From: Pedobacter sp. AK013
Lineage (GTDB): Bacteria; Bacteroidota; Bacteroidia; Sphingobacteriales; Sphingobacteriaceae
DNA length: 37,298 bases
Reading direction: 5' to 3'
Assembly (NCBI RefSeq): GCF_014205835.1
Contig: NZ_JACHCQ010000028.1
Coordinates: forward strand, 1,477 to 38,774
Below the pieces are notes generated by a model that made no database searches, had not been told where the DNA came from, and saw only the letters and a program-made list of their open reading frames with translations. A program made the translations under genes and the position numbers. Of this stretch, positions 1 to 8,203 are shown in pieces; position 1 is the stretch's first letter; every line of letters starts with the position of its first letter.

Positions 1-436
1 GGCTTCGGGTAACAACAGTTGTTGAAGAGGCAATCTTCTTTTTTTGAAAAATAGGGTTCTGTGTACGTCGGTTCCGAAAGCCCTGCCATCCGCTTTGCCT
101 CAAACATTCGCTGCTCGTTACTGTCTGGTTTAAATTACTTAGGCAGACCTTTCTATCCTAAACCCGACAGCCGCGGCAGCCCCTGATTTTTCATCAGGGC
201 AAAAGCAAATGGCGGGGATGCTATAACCCAACCGCTTCTGTATTTGCTTTCCAAAAAATAAGATAGGCTTCGGGTAACAACAGTTGTTGAAGAGGCAATC
301 TTCTTTTTTTGAAAAATAGGGTTCTGTGTACGTCGGTTCCGAAAGCCCTGCCATCCGCTTTACCTCCCTACGTTCGGTGCCCGCTCCTGTCAGGTTTAAA
401 TTACTTAGGCAAACCTTTCTATCCTAAACCCGACAG
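1..436. repeat. Tandem ~265-bp repeat units, gene-free
   Basis: Bases 1-96 recur identically at 266-361, and 127-170 recur at 393-436 with one mismatch, so the window opens inside a tandem array with a period of 265-266 bp. A core at about 161-217 (AACCCGACAG, then GGCAGCCCCTGA, then AAATGGCGGGG) is a diverged relative of the cores at 29131-29190 and 29383-29442. The opposite orientation (GCCCTGCCATCCGCTTT) is present at 79-96 and 344-361. The element is therefore dispersed and occurs in both orientations. I see no transposase and regard the open frames inside it as spurious. Confidence 0.8.
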
Positions 437-668
437 CTAAGCGGCTATCGGTTTATATTCTGACCGGCATTTTTGTTTTTGCATTTTTACTTTATGGAAA
501 TGTAGGCTATATAACATCTCTATATAAACAATTTGTTTTTTGGGTTACCTAAACCACTTTGTAGTATTAAGTGAAAAAGAGCGTTACAAACCAACCCAAA
601 ACGCGAAACTTCTAATGGCCATTTGAAGCAGATATTTAAAATGATTATTTATTTAGAACCACACAATC
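437..668. other. AT-rich intergenic leader, nothing recognised
   Basis: This AT-rich stretch lies between the repeat block and the DUF4349 lipoprotein gene. I found no open frame, stable hairpin or full TTTG / TAnnTTTG promoter pair. The promoter of the lipoprotein gene must lie here, but I cannot place it. Confidence 0.4.
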
Positions 669-1559
669 ATGAAAAGGAATATTATTGCTATAGCCATAGT
701 TTTAACAATTTTTGGCTGCCAAAAATCGAATGATAAGTATGCTAGCTCCGAAACGCTCGTCGCAAATGAATTAATAATACCTACAGATAGTACAGCCGTG
801 GCTAAGATTATCAAAACCGCTGATATGCGTTTTAGGGTTAAGAATGTTCAAAATACCAAAGAGCAGCTTAGCAAAACGATTAAAGCCGAGGGCGGAACTG
901 TTGCTGAGTTTTCAATCGAAAGCTCCATCCAGGAAACCGATAAGATTAAACAATCTACTGATTCATTAAAAGAAATTACCTCTTATCGTACACAGGGTTA
1001 TCTGGTGGCCAAGGTTCCATCTGAGAAGCTGGATGAATTTACCAATACCATCGCAAAAATGGCTGTCTTTGTAGATCATCAATCGATGAAAATGGACGAT
1101 CAAAGTATCACTTATTTAGCCAATAAACTGAAAGCTCAGAATAGAGTTGATGCAATTGAAAAAATCAATAAAGTAGCTTTGAAAAAAAGTGCCAATGTCG
1201 AATCTTCTCTTTACATCAAAGACGATTATGTAGATAAGAAAATCGAGAATATGCAGATCGATAGCCGTGTAAAATTCAGTACCATCACCCTTAATTTTTA
1301 TCAGGATAACACGGTTAAAACCATGGTTGTTGCCAATGACAATCTGTACGACTACCGTCCGGCATTTATAAACAGGCTTTGGCTGGGTATTGTAAACGGT
1401 TGGACCATATTTAAAGAAATCATTATCGCAATTTCCAATTTGTGGATGTTAATATTGGTTGGTATTGCTATCTTCTTTACAATAAAATATTTTATCCGTA
1501 AGAATAAATTAGCAATGAATGAAGCGACTAAAAATATGATTGATCAGACAAGGCAATAA
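669..1559 (+). CDS. DUF4349 domain lipoprotein
   Basis: This is a 296-residue exported lipoprotein of the DUF4349 family, whose function is not established. The N-terminus has a lysine-arginine start, a hydrophobic stretch and a lipobox ending at Cys17 (IFGC). The soluble region, about 45-245, begins with the family-type segment IIKTADMRFRVKNV and contains a long helical, probably coiled-coil stretch around 145-200. A transmembrane helix at about 250-274 is followed by a basic tail, which is the usual DUF4349 layout (extracytoplasmic domain plus C-terminal anchor). A lipid anchor and a C-terminal helix together suggest that both ends are held in the envelope. The gene is monocistronic and ends at a hairpin shared with convergent ruvC. 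The family call is fairly secure. Confidence 0.82.
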   Translation: MKRNIIAIAIVLTIFGCQKSNDKYASSETLVANELIIPTDSTAVAKIIKTADMRFRVKNVQNTKEQLSKTIKAEGGTVAEFSIESSIQETDKIKQSTDSLKEITSYRTQGYLVAKVPSEKLDEFTNTIAKMAVFVDHQSMKMDDQSITYLANKLKAQNRVDAIEKINKVALKKSANVESSLYIKDDYVDKKIENMQIDSRVKFSTITLNFYQDNTVKTMVVANDNLYDYRPAFINRLWLGIVNGWTIFKEIIIAISNLWMLILVGIAIFFTIKYFIRKNKLAMNEATKNMIDQTRQ

Positions 1560-1581
1560 GTAGCTATTTCAATACCGCTCC

Positions 1582-1605
1582 ATGGTCCGTGTTCGCACGG
1601 GCCAT
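1582..1605. terminator. Bidirectional hairpin terminator between DUF4349 gene and ruvC
   Basis: A 10-bp stem (ATGGTCCGTG at 1582-1591 with CACGGGCCAT at 1596-1605, one G-T pair) encloses a TTCG tetraloop. It is followed on the plus strand by a T-rich run. It lies exactly between two convergent genes, so it can serve both. Confidence 0.75.
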
Positions 1606-2193
1606 TTATTTCTTAGCTTTAACTGTTAAACCTTTAACCTTGGTTTTGTTATCGCTTACGAAAGATTCCCAGCCCGAATAGGTTTTAGATTTACCTCCAG
1701 TGGTAATTTTCTGAAAGGAATGGCAAACTGCAACAGCTAAACCGTCAGTTGCATCTAAAAACTCTGGCGTTTCCTTGAAATTTAACAAGCGCTGCAACAT
1801 GGCTGCCACTTGTTCTTTGGTGGCGTTACCACTGCCGGTAATCGATTGTTTGATTTTACGTGGAGAATATTCGGTAACCGAGATATTTCTCGACAGTGCG
1901 GCTGCAATGGCAATACCCTGCGCACGGCCAAGTTTTAACAAAACCTGAATATTTTTACCATAAAACGGTGCTTCGATGGCCAGCACATCTGGTTTATACT
2001 GATCGATCAGAACCACTGTTTTTTCAAATATCCGTTGGAGCTTAAGGAATGGATCATCTAAATGGGTCATCTTTACAACCCCTAAGCTGATCAGCTCTGT
2101 TTTATTTCCTTTCTCTAAAATTACGCCATAACCCATCACCGCTGTGCCTGGATCAATACCCATAATAACCCGTTCCTTTTTTTCGTTCAACAT
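1606..2193 (-). CDS. ruvC: Holliday junction endodeoxyribonuclease RuvC
   Basis: RuvC resolves Holliday junctions by symmetric nicking as a dimer working with RuvAB. All four acidic catalytic residues are visible: Asp in IDPG, Glu in AIEAPF, and the two Asp of DATDGLAVAVCH. Counted from an upstream start at 2211 they are D20, E80, D153 and D156, matching the E. coli D7/E66/D138/D141 pattern. I prefer the ATG at 2193 (MLNEKKERV, 195 aa). It puts IDPG near the N-terminus as usual and leaves a short leader after a possible promoter on the minus strand. The extra residues from 2211 do not look like family sequence. The gene diverges from the membrane-protein operon beginning at about 2214. Confidence 0.93.
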   Translation of the reverse strand: MLNEKKERVIMGIDPGTAVMGYGVILEKGNKTELISLGVVKMTHLDDPFLKLQRIFEKTVVLIDQYKPDVLAIEAPFYGKNIQVLLKLGRAQGIAIAAALSRNISVTEYSPRKIKQSITGSGNATKEQVAAMLQRLLNFKETPEFLDATDGLAVAVCHSFQKITTGGKSKTYSGWESFVSDNKTKVKGLTVKAKK

Positions 2194-2213
2194 TACAGCA
2201 ATATTAAGCATAT

Positions 2214-3212
2214 TTGCAAACTAAAAAGATAATCTTGACGGGCAAGAACAAAAAAATATTATCATTTATCATCAAAGCTGCAATTGTAATATTTGCTTTT
2301 TGGTTTATTTACCACAAGCTGGTTGCGAATAAAAATCTTCATAATTTCAGTACACTACTAAAAGATATCCCTCAGATAGAAATTATTACAGTAATTGGCA
2401 TCGTGGTATTATTGATGTTTGTAAACTGGTTTTTAGAGGCGGGAAAATGGAAATATTTAATGAGCCACATCGAGCCTATCAGCTTTTATCGAGCTATCGA
2501 ATCGGTATTTTGCGGGCTAACATTGGCTATTTTTACGCCTAACCGGTTAGGAGAGTATGGAGGGAGGGTATTTTTCCTTTCACCCAAAAGAAGGATTGTG
2601 GGTATTGTAGCCATGAGTGTAGGCAGTATTGGCCAGTTGGTATTAACAAATGTTTTTGGTGCTATTGCAGCCTGTTTTTTTGTTTACCGTTTCATCCCCA
2701 TCGATCATGTGCTGTTTATTGCAGTGGTGTTTCTGGCTGTATTTTTCTGTTTGTTTTTCCTGGTGTTTTATTTTAACATCCGTTGGTTAAATGGCATTTT
2801 GCTCTCCTTTAAATTCACCAGGAAATATAAAAAGTTTTACAACATTTTAGGTCGTTACCGAAAAAGAGAGTTGTTTAAAATCATCACTTATTGTTTTGCC
2901 CGTTATCTGGTATTTAGTTCGCAATATTTCATTCTGTTTATCTGGTTGATACCAGGTTTGCATTATGCCGATATTATTATGATGACCTGTTTGCTCTTTT
3001 TGGTTCAATCTGCATTGCCATCTTTAGATCTTTTTGATGTTGGTATACGGAGTGTTACTGCCGTTGAATTATTTAAACATGTAACCGATCAACACGTGGC
3101 TGTTATTGCATGTACCGCAAGTATATGGCTCATAAATATTATAATTCCTGCTATATTAGGCACTTATTTCGTTTTTAAACTCAATTTTTTTGGAAATCTT
3201 AAATCTAATTAG
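2214..3212 (+). CDS. LPG-synthase-like (UPF0104/COG0392) multi-pass membrane protein
   Basis: This is a polytopic inner-membrane protein of about 332 residues with seven or eight hydrophobic helices. It resembles the transmembrane half of lysylphosphatidylglycerol synthase (MprF flippase-like, COG0392). The signature TPNRLGEYGG at about 108-117 corresponds to the TPGRxGE motif of this family. It lacks the soluble aminoacyl-transferase half of MprF, so it probably moves or binds a lipid-linked substrate rather than aminoacylating it. The only available starts are TTG at 2214 or TTG at 2235. The first lies two bases from an alternative ruvC start, so the second cannot be excluded. The gene overlaps the downstream glycosyltransferase by 23 bp, which suggests a joint role in envelope glycolipid or polymer handling. 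Confidence 0.82.
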   Translation: MQTKKIILTGKNKKILSFIIKAAIVIFAFWFIYHKLVANKNLHNFSTLLKDIPQIEIITVIGIVVLLMFVNWFLEAGKWKYLMSHIEPISFYRAIESVFCGLTLAIFTPNRLGEYGGRVFFLSPKRRIVGIVAMSVGSIGQLVLTNVFGAIAACFFVYRFIPIDHVLFIAVVFLAVFFCLFFLVFYFNIRWLNGILLSFKFTRKYKKFYNILGRYRKRELFKIITYCFARYLVFSSQYFILFIWLIPGLHYADIIMMTCLLFLVQSALPSLDLFDVGIRSVTAVELFKHVTDQHVAVIACTASIWLINIIIPAILGTYFVFKLNFFGNLKSN

Positions 3213-4326
3213 TCTTATATCCGCTGCTTTAACCTTAATTTATGGTTTTTTGGTGCTTAATTTTATCAGAGGGTGGCATAATCTGCGCTATTTTACGCCA
3301 CAAAAGTCAGATCCCCAAACTAAAGTTTCTATTATTGTTGCTGCAAGGGATGAGGAAGAGAATATCGCCAAAACCATTGATGATCTGATTGCACAGCAAT
3401 ATCCTAAGGCTTTAACAGAGATTATTATTATTGACGATCATTCTACTGATCGTACCAGCGAAATTGTATTGAGTTATGTGGATAAGAATGTGAAACTGAT
3501 CAAACTAAATGAAGACAGGGCCTTAAATTCATATAAAAAGAAAGCTATTCAAACAGCAATAGGTAGCTGCTCTGGCGATCTGATTATTACCACTGATGCC
3601 GATTGCAGGATGGGCCTCAATTGGTTGGCTACCATTGTAAGCCTATACGAGCAGAAAAACTATAAAATGATCTCTTCGCCCGTGGCTTATTTTCAGGAGA
3701 AAAGCTTTTTTGAAAGATTGCAATCCTTAGAATTTCTTTACCTCATTGGCTTAGGGGCTTCTACCATTGGAAACAGGCAACCATCAACTTGTAACGGTGC
3801 AAACCTGGCCTACGAAAAAACAACTTTTTATGAGGTGGGTGGCTTCCAGGGAATAGATGATCTGGCATCGGGTGATGATGAGCTACTGTTGCATAAAATT
3901 GCAGCCAAATATCCAGATCAGATCGGTTTCCTCAAAAATAGAGACGCCATTGTGTACACCCATGCAAAAGAAACCTTAGGCGCATTTATACAACAGCGCA
4001 AACGCTGGGCCTCGAAGAGTACCCGTTATAAAAACAAAGCTATTATTGTGCTAGGGGTATTGATTTGGATCTTTAACCTTTCTATTCTTGCAAATTTTAT
4101 CACCGGACTTTTTATCCCTGGTTTTTTAACCATCACATTTTACCAACTATTGGTTAAAATGGTTTTAGAAACCTTATTTTTATGGGATGTAACCGGCTTT
4201 GCAAAAAGACGCAGTTTACTCGTTTTAATACCGGTTTTAAATGTGCTGCATGTGCTTTATATGGTGTACATCGGCATTGCTGGAAACAGTGGAAAATACA
4301 ATTGGAAAGGCAGAATGGTTAGATAA
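3190..4326 (+). CDS. Membrane glycosyltransferase, family GT2
   Basis: This is a 378-residue GT-A fold processive-type glycosyltransferase. It has one N-terminal helix (about 3-25), a cytosolic catalytic domain and two to three C-terminal helices from about 282. Nucleotide-sugar and metal motifs are intact: VSIIVAARDEEENI, DDHS (D82, D83), DAD (136-138), GDDE (228-231) and the QQRKRW motif (268-273) typical of cellulose- and hyaluronan-synthase-like GT2 enzymes. The start is TTG at 3190, because a stop at 3157 in this frame rules out anything much further upstream. It overlaps the previous gene by 23 bp and its stop overlaps the next start (TAATG). The donor and acceptor sugars cannot be told from sequence. 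Confidence 0.9.
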   Translation: MEILNLISLISAALTLIYGFLVLNFIRGWHNLRYFTPQKSDPQTKVSIIVAARDEEENIAKTIDDLIAQQYPKALTEIIIIDDHSTDRTSEIVLSYVDKNVKLIKLNEDRALNSYKKKAIQTAIGSCSGDLIITTDADCRMGLNWLATIVSLYEQKNYKMISSPVAYFQEKSFFERLQSLEFLYLIGLGASTIGNRQPSTCNGANLAYEKTTFYEVGGFQGIDDLASGDDELLLHKIAAKYPDQIGFLKNRDAIVYTHAKETLGAFIQQRKRWASKSTRYKNKAIIVLGVLIWIFNLSILANFITGLFIPGFLTITFYQLLVKMVLETLFLWDVTGFAKRRSLLVLIPVLNVLHVLYMVYIGIAGNSGKYNWKGRMVR

Positions 4327-5468
4327 TGGATAGTAGCCCATCGAAAAAAGTATGGTTAAAGTTTAAGCGGAATAAATTTGCCTTCGGTGGATTGGCCTTT
4401 ATTTTACTTTTGATGGTGATGGGGATTTTGGGTTATTTAATCATGCCTGATGATTCTCCAAATGCGAATGTGCAAACGCTCCAGTTAAACAAAAAGAAAC
4501 CTGGCAGTACTTTTACTTTCTTAATCATCAACCGGAACCCTAATGTAGAAAAAGTTAACTTTTTCGAGCGAATGCTCCACGGGCAAACACCTACTTTTAA
4601 AAGCATCCCGATAACTTTTTACAAGATCAAAGATCAGTCAGTTTTTGTACAAGAATATATTGGTGACGACGAAAAGGCCAAAGAAACAATATACAGATTA
4701 AAAGATTTATGCCCCAGTTGTGTTTTACCTTCAAAAGCCGGCACTCCGCAGACTCTTTTCGAGAAAAACAATATTTATAAACAAACCTATGTGCTGGGAA
4801 CTGATATTTATGGGCGAGATTTATTGAGCCGGTTAATTTTAGGTATCAGAGTTTCGTTATCTGTAGGTTTAATGGCCGTTCTGATCTCCCTTTTTATTGG
4901 CGTAAGCTTAGGTGCAATAGCTGGTTATTTTGGTGGGCGTGTAGATGCCACAATTAGCTGGTTTATGAATGTTGTTTGGTCGCTACCATCCCTACTGCTC
5001 GTTATTGCCATATCGTTTGCTTTGGGTAAAGGTTTTTGGCAAATATTTATTGCGGTAGGCTTATCTACCTGGGTAGATGTTGCCAGATTGGTGCGTGGGC
5101 AGGTAATGGCTTTAAAAGAAGTCGAATTTGTGGAGGCTGCAAGAGCCCTGGGTTTTAGTACAAGCAGAACTATTATCAAACATATATTACCGAACATTGC
5201 AGGGCCAATTTTAGTGGTAGCATCATCTAATTTTGCATCGGCAATCTTATTAGAAACGGGCTTGAGCTTTTTAGGTTTCGGCGCTCAGCCCCCTATGCCA
5301 AGTTGGGGGAGCATGATTAAAGAACATTATGGTTACATCATTATGGATGCCGCTTATCTTGCCATTTTACCTGGTTTAGCTATTATGCTTACCGTTTATG
5401 CTTTTAATGTACTGGCGATAGGCTTACGAGATGCCTTTGATGTAAAAGGGCAAAATGTAACGGTTTAA
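4326..5468 (+). CDS. ABC transporter permease, OppC/DppC-like
   Basis: This is a 380-residue inner-membrane subunit of a peptide/nickel-type ABC importer. The N-terminal helix (about 18-40) is followed by an insert of about 110 residues, probably periplasmic, and then the OppC hallmark GTDIYGRD (158-165). The five-helix BPD_transp_1 domain includes the EAA loop at about 270-290 (EAARALGF ... ILPN) that contacts the ATPase. The C-terminal GLSFLGFG and PSWG motifs are also classical. The insert carries a CPSC motif (C129, C132). No OppA, OppB or ATPase gene is nearby, so partners must be elsewhere. It starts inside the stop codon of the GT2 gene, implying translational coupling. Confidence 0.9.
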   Translation: MDSSPSKKVWLKFKRNKFAFGGLAFILLLMVMGILGYLIMPDDSPNANVQTLQLNKKKPGSTFTFLIINRNPNVEKVNFFERMLHGQTPTFKSIPITFYKIKDQSVFVQEYIGDDEKAKETIYRLKDLCPSCVLPSKAGTPQTLFEKNNIYKQTYVLGTDIYGRDLLSRLILGIRVSLSVGLMAVLISLFIGVSLGAIAGYFGGRVDATISWFMNVVWSLPSLLLVIAISFALGKGFWQIFIAVGLSTWVDVARLVRGQVMALKEVEFVEAARALGFSTSRTIIKHILPNIAGPILVVASSNFASAILLETGLSFLGFGAQPPMPSWGSMIKEHYGYIIMDAAYLAILPGLAIMLTVYAFNVLAIGLRDAFDVKGQNVTV

Positions 5469-5481
5469 TGATTATCATAAA

Positions 5482-5509
5482 AAAGCAGTACCAATTACGA
5501 TACTGCTTT
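5482..5509. terminator. Bidirectional hairpin terminator
   Basis: A 9-bp perfect stem (AAAGCAGTA at 5482-5490 with TACTGCTTT at 5501-5509) encloses a 10-nt loop. It sits between the permease gene and the convergent Rieske gene. A run of A on one side and T on the other allows action in both directions. Confidence 0.7.
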
Positions 5510-5527
5510 ACCCTTAAAAACAAAAGC

Positions 5528-5980
5528 TTAAGCTGTTGCAGTCAGTGTATTTCCTGAAACAGTAAGCGGATAAACTTTTAGTGCACTCGTGGTTCCACCA
5601 TCATTTGGTTGGGCTAAAATGCTTCCCGAAGTGCTATACCTCGAACTGTGTAAGCCACATTGAATGTAGTTGCTGGGCTGGATGAAACTTAATGCACCGC
5701 CCTGGTGTGGGCAAACCGCTTGTGTGGCCACAAATGAGGTAGTGGTATTTCCTGCTGCGGTACGGATAAACAATATGCTGTTTACAGTGAGAGATGCACC
5801 AATTGTTAGTAATTGTGTGCTCAGATCTACACTAGCAGTAGTTCCGGAAGGAACACCGCCACCGTTTGGTTTGCTGGGTTCTGGTGCATCACTTTTTTTA
5901 CCGCAAGCAGAAAAGCAAGCTCCGGTACAAACCATAGCGACACCTAGTCCGAGTGATTTGATAAATTCGTTACGTTCCAT
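5528..5980 (-). CDS. Rieske [2Fe-2S] lipoprotein
   Basis: This is a 150-residue small exported iron-sulfur protein. A hydrophobic N-terminus ends in a probable lipobox, FSAC (Cys26), followed by a Pro/Gly-rich linker (about 32-48). The Rieske cluster ligands are both present: CPH (C90, H92) and CGLH (C108, H111). The spacing and the HSSRY segment match ferredoxin-like Rieske domains. It is the last gene of a four-gene minus-strand operon with a DUF5777 barrel, a YceI protein and a cytochrome c. It is therefore probably an electron carrier on the outer face of a membrane. There is no catalytic oxygenase domain, so it is not a dioxygenase subunit. Confidence 0.88.
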   Translation of the reverse strand: MERNEFIKSLGLGVAMVCTGACFSACGKKSDAPEPSKPNGGGVPSGTTASVDLSTQLLTIGASLTVNSILFIRTAAGNTTTSFVATQAVCPHQGGALSFIQPSNYIQCGLHSSRYSTSGSILAQPNDGGTTSALKVYPLTVSGNTLTATA

Positions 5981-6012
5981 ATTGGTTTAGTTTTTATTGG
6001 TGGGATTTTGAT

Positions 6013-6960
6013 CTATTTTGCTTTCTTCTTATCGAAAGAGAACCTTCGGGCAATACTAAAGCCCCAACGGTATTGTCCCTTAAGCCAGGAAGTATTAGTA
6101 TCGGTAATAAATTGTGATTCCTGTATAGCCGTGGCGTTGGTGAAATTAAGGTGGAAAATATGACCACCAGTTTCAAACTCCAGTCCGGCACCAAGTGTCT
6201 TATAATACTGTGTCCCTAATGTGCTTTCGAGATAAGCCTCTTTATTTTTATCCCTGAACGGGATGGTATAGTCGGCCACGAAAGCCATACGTTTGGTAAT
6301 TTTGATACGACCACCAACTGACAGGGCGAGCATGTCGTTCTGATCGCCAAAAACAGTAAAGTTGCGGTGTACGTACGATGGCATTAACAATACCGAGAAG
6401 TTTGAATTAAATTTACGGGCAATTACGGCTTGTACTACATAGGTCAAACGGTCTTGGAATTGGGTGAATGCATTTGCCGCAGTGGGGTCTGTTGAAGCTT
6501 TCGCTGCTGAAAGGGTAGTACTACCGAATAAAGTTACTGCAACAGGTACTTTATCATCAGCTGTTTGCTCCAGTAAACGATATTTTAAGTTCCCCTCGTA
6601 AAGCTGTGTTACCACACCAGCTCCTTTTGCCCTTGATAAACCTACCGAAAGCCTATCACTGATTCCGTATTCAAAACCAATACGGATATCTGTTGACTGA
6701 TCCAGTCCAAAAAAGTTTTTGGTACCACCTGCGCTGCCTGCAATATCGCCAAAGCGGTGATCGACCCTAAAATCAAGTTCATTTTTATAAATGGTTTCAT
6801 TGGTTTGGATGTTGATCAGTTTGGTAGCCTTAAAAGTAGCCTGTACATTCTTTTTTTCTGTGGGTAGCTGCAAAGCGTTCTCAAGCGAATCTTGTGCGGA
6901 TGCCAAATACGGCAAACAGATCACAAATAGGTATAAAAGAGATTTTAGATGATATTTCAT
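6013..6960 (-). CDS. DUF5777 family outer-membrane beta-barrel protein
   Basis: This is a 315-residue protein with a clean signal peptide (cleavage probably after ASA, about residue 22) and then alternating amphipathic strands rich in aromatic ends, typical of an outer-membrane barrel. It matches the DUF5777 type in having TKLINIQTNET near the start, VDHRFGD around 67-73, a GISDRLSVG turn and a terminal strand ending RRFSF. Function of the family is not established. It lies 6 bp downstream of the yceI-like gene and 32 bp upstream of the Rieske gene, so the barrel probably works with the redox carriers encoded beside it. Confidence 0.83.
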   Translation of the reverse strand: MKYHLKSLLYLFVICLPYLASAQDSLENALQLPTEKKNVQATFKATKLINIQTNETIYKNELDFRVDHRFGDIAGSAGGTKNFFGLDQSTDIRIGFEYGISDRLSVGLSRAKGAGVVTQLYEGNLKYRLLEQTADDKVPVAVTLFGSTTLSAAKASTDPTAANAFTQFQDRLTYVVQAVIARKFNSNFSVLLMPSYVHRNFTVFGDQNDMLALSVGGRIKITKRMAFVADYTIPFRDKNKEAYLESTLGTQYYKTLGAGLEFETGGHIFHLNFTNATAIQESQFITDTNTSWLKGQYRWGFSIARRFSFDKKKAK

Positions 6961-6966
6961 GAAATT

Positions 6967-7509
6967 TTATTTTTTAGGTTGATAAATAGCAGTCATTTTT
7001 ACCTGTATGGTTTCTGCAATCTGTTTAAAAACGATCGTTGGGATTTTGATATCATGATCGGCCAGTTTTACATTGAATGTAGAAGTGGCTTTAGCTTCAT
7101 CGCCGGTAATAACCAACGATCCTTTTGTGGTATACTCTTTGGTTACGCCATGGATCTGCAGGTTGCCCTTAACCGTAACAGGATAAGTACCCGGTTTAGA
7201 AAAATCGATCTGTTCTACAATTTTTCCTTTAAAATCAGAAGTAGGGAACTTATCACTTTCTATATAATTTTCGTTAAAATGCTCCTGCATCAGTTTTTTC
7301 TTAAATTGAAAAGAAGTATTGTTGATTTTGAAAATGATATCGTTGGTTTTGGTATTAAGCGCTGAAGCACCTGTTTTACTCTGTGCATCGATATCTTCTA
7401 CAGGTGTTGAAGAAAAAAACGAAGAATTAACGCTTTTACTTACCCAAATCTGGGCTTTTATGCCTGTGCATAAAAATAGGGCTGTTAGTGTGAAAAATAA
7501 TTTTTGCAT
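6967..7509 (-). CDS. YceI family periplasmic lipocalin-like protein
   Basis: This is a 180-residue exported protein with a signal peptide (about 1-20, cut after IKA). It is followed by a YceI-type domain: FFSSTPVEDIDA near the start, SDKFPTSDFKGKI in the middle, and GNLQIHGVTKEY with TFNVKLADHDIKIP near the end. YceI proteins are eight-stranded barrels that bind polyisoprenoid or amphipathic ligands such as quinone-like lipids. In the operon it is second, after the cytochrome c gene and before the DUF5777 barrel. This makes a lipid or quinone ligand linked to electron transfer an attractive inference, not a demonstrated fact. Confidence 0.88.
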   Translation of the reverse strand: MQKLFFTLTALFLCTGIKAQIWVSKSVNSSFFSSTPVEDIDAQSKTGASALNTKTNDIIFKINNTSFQFKKKLMQEHFNENYIESDKFPTSDFKGKIVEQIDFSKPGTYPVTVKGNLQIHGVTKEYTTKGSLVITGDEAKATSTFNVKLADHDIKIPTIVFKQIAETIQVKMTAIYQPKK

Positions 7510-7557
7510 CTGTAATGTATTTAAGTCCTTAATAAAACCGGCGTCAATTTCGATTGG

Positions 7558-7926
7558 TTATTCTGGCATGCCTTTATCAACCCAGGCTTGTAATAACTCT
7601 CTTTCGCTAACGGTTAGTGATCCACCTTTTGGCATTGTTTTGGTCACCAGAACAGAATTAGCTACACGTGCATCATTTTTTATAGAAGCTAAACCATTTA
7701 ATGCCCATACCACTTTCACTCCTCCATTAGGGCCGTGACAGCTGTTACATTTGGTTTGAAACAATGCCCCTGCAAAATTTGAGTAGGTTACATTCGCCGT
7801 GGTTACAGGTGTCGGGCCATTGGGTGTTGGTGTTTCTGGCTTTAATTCTTCTGCTTGTTTTTTAGTGCAGGCAAAAAGCAATGCGGTAATAGCGGCTAAT
7901 AAAAAAATTGAATTTTGTTTTTTCAT
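7558..7926 (-). CDS. Small c-type cytochrome lipoprotein
   Basis: This is a 122-residue monoheme cytochrome c. The signal peptide ends in a lipobox at Cys20 (LFAC). A Thr/Pro-rich linker (30-45) leads to the heme motif CNSCH (C60, C63, H64). Met98 in TMPKGG is the likely second axial ligand, and the C-terminal helix LLQAWVDKGMPE is typical of the family. It is the first gene of the redox cassette. The lipid anchor and flexible linker suggest a tethered carrier that swings between partners. No oxidase or reductase subunit is encoded in this window, so its electron donor and acceptor are unknown. Confidence 0.88.
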   Translation of the reverse strand: MKKQNSIFLLAAITALLFACTKKQAEELKPETPTPNGPTPVTTANVTYSNFAGALFQTKCNSCHGPNGGVKVVWALNGLASIKNDARVANSVLVTKTMPKGGSLTVSERELLQAWVDKGMPE

Positions 7927-8150
7927 AGGTATTTGATTAAGATTAAAATTGGTGATAGATTCATTTCTATATCCTCATGTCTGATTGCGGTGCAATTGAA
8001 ATTTTTGCTGCGATAATCGATTTTTTTAATTTATGTTTATTTAAAAGCATGGCTGTTTTTGTAACCCCATGGTTATGTAATTTCTACTGAAATCTTAATC
8101 GTTACGTAGTTTTATCAGTAAAGGTTGCCTACAATAAAAAAAATAAAAAA
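7927..8150. other. Leader of the redox cassette
   Basis: This AT-rich stretch of about 220 bp lies upstream of the cytochrome c gene on the minus strand and must contain its promoter. I did not find a convincing TAnnTTTG box or operator. Its far side ends in the T-rich tail of the terminator of the neighbouring M16 operon. Confidence 0.35.
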
Positions 8151-8179
8151 AGCCGTTCCGATGTAAAATCGGAACGGCT
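8151..8179 (-). terminator. Strong rho-independent terminator of the M16 operon
   Basis: A perfect 12-bp stem (AGCCGTTCCGAT at 8151-8162 with its complement at 8168-8179) has a 5-nt loop. On the minus strand it is followed by a long T-rich tract (8131-8150). It lies 24 bp beyond the stop codon of the second M16 gene. Confidence 0.92.
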
Positions 8180-8203
8180 TTTGAGATAGATTATATCTAA
8201 AAC

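Noticed and set aside
139..354. 71-residue open frame on the minus strand
   Set aside because: It lies wholly inside the tandem repeat, its composition is odd, and it follows repeat structure rather than any protein family.
4925..5197. 90-residue minus-strand frame within the permease gene
   Set aside because: It is a shadow of the permease coding sequence; the plus-strand frame has the clear ABC motifs.
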